Below, one piece after another: positions 8,563-12,056 of a DNA stretch of 12,056 bases (within the stretch, counting starts at the first letter, position 1; the number at the start of each line of letters is the position of its first letter). Source of the DNA: Paracamarosporium sp. OC-R06-R3 (Eukaryota > Ascomycota > Dothideomycetes > Pleosporales > Didymosphaeriaceae); NCBI GenBank assembly GCA_019828545.1, contig JACVRA010000731.1:1-12056 (forward strand), given 5' to 3'. The position numbers and the translations under genes are program-made. Under the pieces are notes generated by a model, which did no database searches, was not told where the DNA came from, and saw nothing but the letters and a program-made list of their open reading frames with translations.

Positions 8563-10151
8563 CTGTAACGAACTAGTTCAATAAAGTCGGAAGCCGAGAC
8601 CTCGAGATTACGATACTGAAGCTGAAAGCTGGATAATGAATATTATGGGGGGTTTCGAGTGATATTTATACCAAGTCTTTGAGATATTCTAGCGGCACAA
8701 AGATTGCTGTCAGATCAGCGGTGTGGTAATACTCAGTGATGAAGTCATGCCAAGGTTCGATGAATCCCACGGATAGCCAGGCACAGATTTTTCGCTCCCC
8801 GTGATTCGTTCGGCCGCTGTATCAGGCTGCAAGTGTCATAATCCTTTGAAAGAGAGGCAGAGGGTTCTTCATTAGTAAACATGTCCTGATATATGAACGA
8901 GGTTAACAAGCCCTTCACTCTTTTTCATGCATGTAGAAGCTCTCCAAGCTATTTTCCATTTCTACATTACTCCCTGAGAACATGAGAAACTGCTTTACAT
9001 CATGTACCAAACTGTAAACCTTCACAGAAGTTCTCATGCTGTCAACCGCCTAGACCACTCGTAAGACCTAAACTGCATATAAACCCTTACGAGAATATAC
9101 ACAGTCGCCACTCTCTTGATTCGAGTGCCAAACATTGGGAGGATCCTAAAGGCTTGGAAGTATGACAAACCAGGTTATGTACGTCTCCTAATCTCTGAGT
9201 GTTAGTCCACCAACCGGCCTCGTTCTTAGCTGAAATTATACAAACAGAGTCATATGATTGGAGTGATTAGGTGGTAATGATGTTTGCTGATCTTCATCGA
9301 CTTTCTACTATTCACGTACAGCTGCTTTTATTGGTTCCAATCTCTGCTAAAGATTTTACCCCATCGGACACCTGACTTTCTATAAATGGAACGAGCATGA
9401 GAATCGCCCTTTGCACACCTAAGGATCCCATTACTGTAGATATCTTGCGATGAACGGCTGAACAAGGTAGGCTAAGAGCTACTGGGTCGCTTGTATATCC
9501 CTGCATACGCGTATCTGTAGACAACCCTTTCTAAGCGAACCAAGACCCAGACGTAGCCTGCATTGGCGAAGAAGCTAATTTATCCTGTAGGATCGGGCTG
9601 TTGCGGAGTGTGTTTATGCGCGAGCCAATAGCCGCGTTCCTTACATCGTTGAAATCAAATCGACCTGGGACGCGGCGTTAAGAGCTTGGTGGCTGCGAGC
9701 CTCTGCATGAAGGCGCTGCATCAGACTTTTTCATGGCCTCTCGCACTGACGGTGTTTTCGACTAATAGTGCATTAATTGCAAATCATTAGTCTTACCCAC
9801 TCTTTTTACCAGGACTTTGGGACATGAACTGCAGCATTAGTGACGAGGCGTGATTGATGGAATTGCATGGGTATTGTAATCTGCTTTGGGACGTGCAAGG
9901 CTTACTCTACAGTACTCGGATCAAAGTTCAGAAAGCTCTGGCCTCGGGCGACAGCAAAAACTTGGGTTCTTTCTGATAGCCTACGTATTTTGAAAGTGAA
10001 AAGCATGAAAGTGTTGGTGAAAGAAAGTTTAAACGTTGGCACATCTGATCAGTTAAGACCACAGACTTGATTTGGTACACTCCTCTGGGTCTATATAGCG
10101 GGTGACAAGGCTGTAGTGTATAGCCTACAATCCAGTTTGATTGCACTTCGC
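8563..10151. other. Gene-free stretch
   Basis: Only short frames are present (70 codons at 9312-9524 minus; 67 at 9867-10070 plus), with no motif. A GC-richer patch at about 9590-9750 has protein-like fragments on the minus strand broken by stops, which may be degraded coding DNA but cannot be identified. The part next to 10151 would be the 3' flank of the hydrolase pseudogene. Confidence 0.4.
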
Positions 10152-11487
10152 TCACGGAGTGTGATACGGCTCGGTCGCATAGCCCACATACCAGTTCATG
10201 TCCACCGGATACTCGCGCCTGGGATGCATCGACTCCTCGATCTCGGTCTTTAGCCCGGCTGTAGCCTCCTTGCCATCAAACTGGTCCTTGGTCTAGTACA
10301 ACCAAAGGCGTTGCGACACCCAATTGACGGGCACATGACCCGTGTCCGGGTACTGATGATACTTGATAGACACGTCTGGTGAGGCTTTTACTGTCTCTTC
10401 AGCGCCTGCCCGCACAACAGGGAATGAAATGAGCGGGTCGGTTTCGCCTTGGATGAGCAGCATTGGTCCTGCGATGGGCCTTCCTCCGCCGTGAACGAGC
10501 TCGTTGAAGCGCTTGACGTGCTCGTTATCCTCCCATCCAGTCACAAAGAGATCAGCGCCAAAGTAGAGGAAATTTGTGATTCCGACGTTGCCACCAAGAT
10601 CCTTGTCAGCTTTCATGCGCTCCTTACCTTCCTCGCTCAGGATGCAATTCATGTCGAAATCTGGGAAGATGTTCTGCATACCCCAAAGAGCGCCCGCAGC
10701 AAGGATACCTCCCATGGGCATAGGATCGCAGAGGATGTTGGTAACGGGGAAGATGAGAATGACGCCAAGGTACCCTTGCATGGGGTGAGTGTGCATGCGC
10801 TCAGCGAAGCTCCAAACGACACCACCGCCTTAGGAGTGTCCCATAACAACGAATTGGTGGCTTGCTTCTGGATAAGTGGACCTGGTGGCTTTGGAAAGCG
10901 TATCCTAGGTCCTTTGCTGCTGCAGGATTCGCAAGATACTCGTGGACGATAGGACCACCTTTGCTATCTACACTCACACCAAGACTAGTCTAGTCGGGCA
11001 TGAAAACAATATATCCCTGGAGAGTAAGCGGGAAGGGACCAATATAGTGTTGTTATAAATTGCGGAGATGTGAGGGTGCGCCATTGGGGTAGAGACCCGA
11101 TGTGCCGTGAGCCCAAACAACGACTGGAACTGTTCCGTCCTTAGTTTTGCGCAGAGAGTAAGGGATCAAGATAGCGCCTAACGCAGGTGTTTTGGAGCCG
11201 TTGGAGTTTTCACTCTAGTAAAAGATACGCACCCCTGCAGTTCCCAGAGGCAGAGTGTAGGCAGAGGCATTCATAGGCTCAAAGCGAAACATAGTGCCTG
11301 GAGCCTTTCTATCCCATTCCGCACTTACAGTGTAGAAGGGGTCTTCGGTAACGGGCCCAGTCACATAGCCATTTTGCTCGTACTTGAGAGCTTCGACAAA
11401 GCGTGCCGTCCAATTAGTTGATTATGCCATGGCAATGAGCCCTTGAAGCAGTATCGCCGTAATAAGGAGAGATGTTGTTGAGCGATA
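10152..11487 (-). pseudogene. Decayed secreted alpha/beta-hydrolase, secretory-lipase-like
   Basis: A nearly full-length frame (about 445 codons, ending in TGA at 10152-10154) is recognisable but inactivated. It begins with a signal-peptide-like stretch (SLLITAILLQGLIAMA) that has no usable ATG. Next come VVVWAHGTSGLYP with GAPSHLRNL (oxyanion-side region), GYIVFMPD (beta strand), the nucleophile elbow GHS-stop-GGG (Ser at 10833-10835), the acid QGETDPLI and the histidine DTGHVPV. The triad residues of the fold are therefore all still visible. Six in-frame stops occur at 11422-11424, 11215-11217, 11053-11055, 10990-10992, 10830-10832 and 10293-10295; all are TAA or TAG. One frameshift lies near 10890. 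The intact enzyme would have been exported and would have cleaved ester bonds. No introns are needed. The family call is from motif resemblance; another secreted esterase or peptidase-like hydrolase remains possible. The longest surviving open piece (10293-10796) lies after the nucleophile and would be inactive. Confidence 0.85.
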
Positions 11488-12056
11488 ACAGTGTCAGCGA
11501 GCGTAGGTTTAAAATAAAGAATGGGAAGAGCATGTACTACCGCGAGGCCGAGGATTGTAAAGTGGCCCTCGTTGTTAGCAATCTTGTGTAGCCAGGTGCT
11601 TGTTTCTATATCAGCCAGTGTAACACAGAGCCTTGTGTGTTGTGTGTGTGGCACAGTAAGCAGCGAAGGGCGGAAACGGCATGCAATGCACGTGGGGTTG
11701 TACAGTGTAAATCTTACATATCGTCTAATGTCGGGGCAGTGATGCACTGCAACCACAGTTACAGGAATCGTTATAGCATCCGAGCTAAAAAATCCATATA
11801 GAACGCAAAATAGAAGGATGCTTGCTTGACTCAAGATCCCAATCCGGCTAAGAACGAAGACTGGAATTTACGGATAAGTTGGTTGATTGATCAAAGTCTA
11901 TCTGAATGATTGTTTATGTATCCGGAGTTTACATAGTGAGTAACTTGGCTGGTAGAACACTCGTGTTCACAACTTCCAACCAGTCGAAGAGAGCTGCATT
12001 TCGTGAACCTGTTTATATATTAGCATATGTTGAATGGACTCTAGCTAGCTGAGCAT
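11488..12056. other. Former upstream region of the hydrolase pseudogene, no gene seen
   Basis: The 157-codon minus-strand frame at 11361-11834 overlaps the pseudogene's N-terminal end in a different frame and shows no conserved motif, so it is not called. A GT-rich microsatellite-like run lies at 11633-11650. An imperfect hairpin around GAACAC-TC-GTGTTC (11955-11968) lies near the right end. A TATA-rich patch occurs at 12012-12025. Confidence 0.4.
11633..11650. repeat. Short TG-rich microsatellite
   Basis: The run is TGTGTG-T-TGTGTGTGTG-like dinucleotide repeat with one interruption. It is too short to be informative beyond marking non-coding DNA upstream of the pseudogene. Confidence 0.5.

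Noticed and set aside
8751..8769. GGTTCGATGAATCCC resembling a tRNA B box (similar hits near 412 and 6911)
   Set aside because: No cloverleaf can be drawn: the T-stem does not pair and there is no A box at the right spacing.
10449..10952. A 167-codon plus-strand frame opposite the hydrolase pseudogene
   Set aside because: It is the antisense shadow of the hydrolase coding sequence, whose minus-strand translation carries the recognisable motifs.
11361..11834. A 157-codon minus-strand frame beginning with a signal-peptide-like stretch
   Set aside because: It overlaps the pseudogene in a different frame, and the rest of its translation is not protein-like. The hydrophobic start is probably chance.
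11941..11985. Possible degenerate tRNA or hairpin (TGGCTGGTAGAACACTCG)
   Set aside because: It has D-arm-like wording only. There is no B box or acceptor stem, and the hairpin arms have several mismatches.
1..12056. Bacterial-style defence system, CRISPR array or phage module
   Set aside because: Spliceosomal introns and the fungal gene content show eukaryotic nuclear DNA. There are no spaced repeats or operon structure.

Overview
The window looks like nuclear DNA of a filamentous ascomycete fungus. The evidence is one gene with four short spliceosomal introns (47-70 nt, GT...AG, CTAAC/CTGAC-like branch sites), a recognisable fungal multi-spanning membrane protein, and a secreted hydrolase pseudogene whose stop codons fit repeat-induced point mutation (RIP) or a similar C-to-T decay. 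The genus cannot be fixed from the sequence. There is no operon, Shine-Dalgarno pattern, CRISPR array, tRNA or rRNA that I can support.

Layout. Positions 1-159 (minus) are an open frame running off the left edge, possibly part of a gene or an old element. Positions 160-2142 hold no supportable gene. Positions 2143-3615 (minus) are the only convincing intact gene: five exons, 418 codons, seven hydrophobic segments and a long polar C-terminal tail. Its upstream region (3616 to about 4330) holds a possible 13-codon upstream ORF.

From 4331 to 10151 the DNA is gene-poor. It mixes GC-rich, stop-poor patches (about 4600-5070 and 6250-6930) with AT-rich stretches and a few interrupted open frames (5177-5815 minus, 6912-7406 plus, 8092-8245 minus, 8365-8562 plus). 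These may be gene relics or chance. Positions 10152-11487 (minus) are a nearly full-length pseudogene of an alpha/beta-hydrolase resembling fungal secretory lipases, with six in-frame TAA/TAG stops and one frameshift. The remainder is its former promoter side and has no supportable gene.

The genes do not form a pathway. The window reads as one conserved membrane-protein gene beside a long decayed or accessory stretch that contains a dead secreted enzyme. I found no convincing undescribed multi-gene system. The points most worth a second look are the 24-nt microexon, the TAR-only stops of the pseudogene, and several compact palindromes in the gene-poor DNA.
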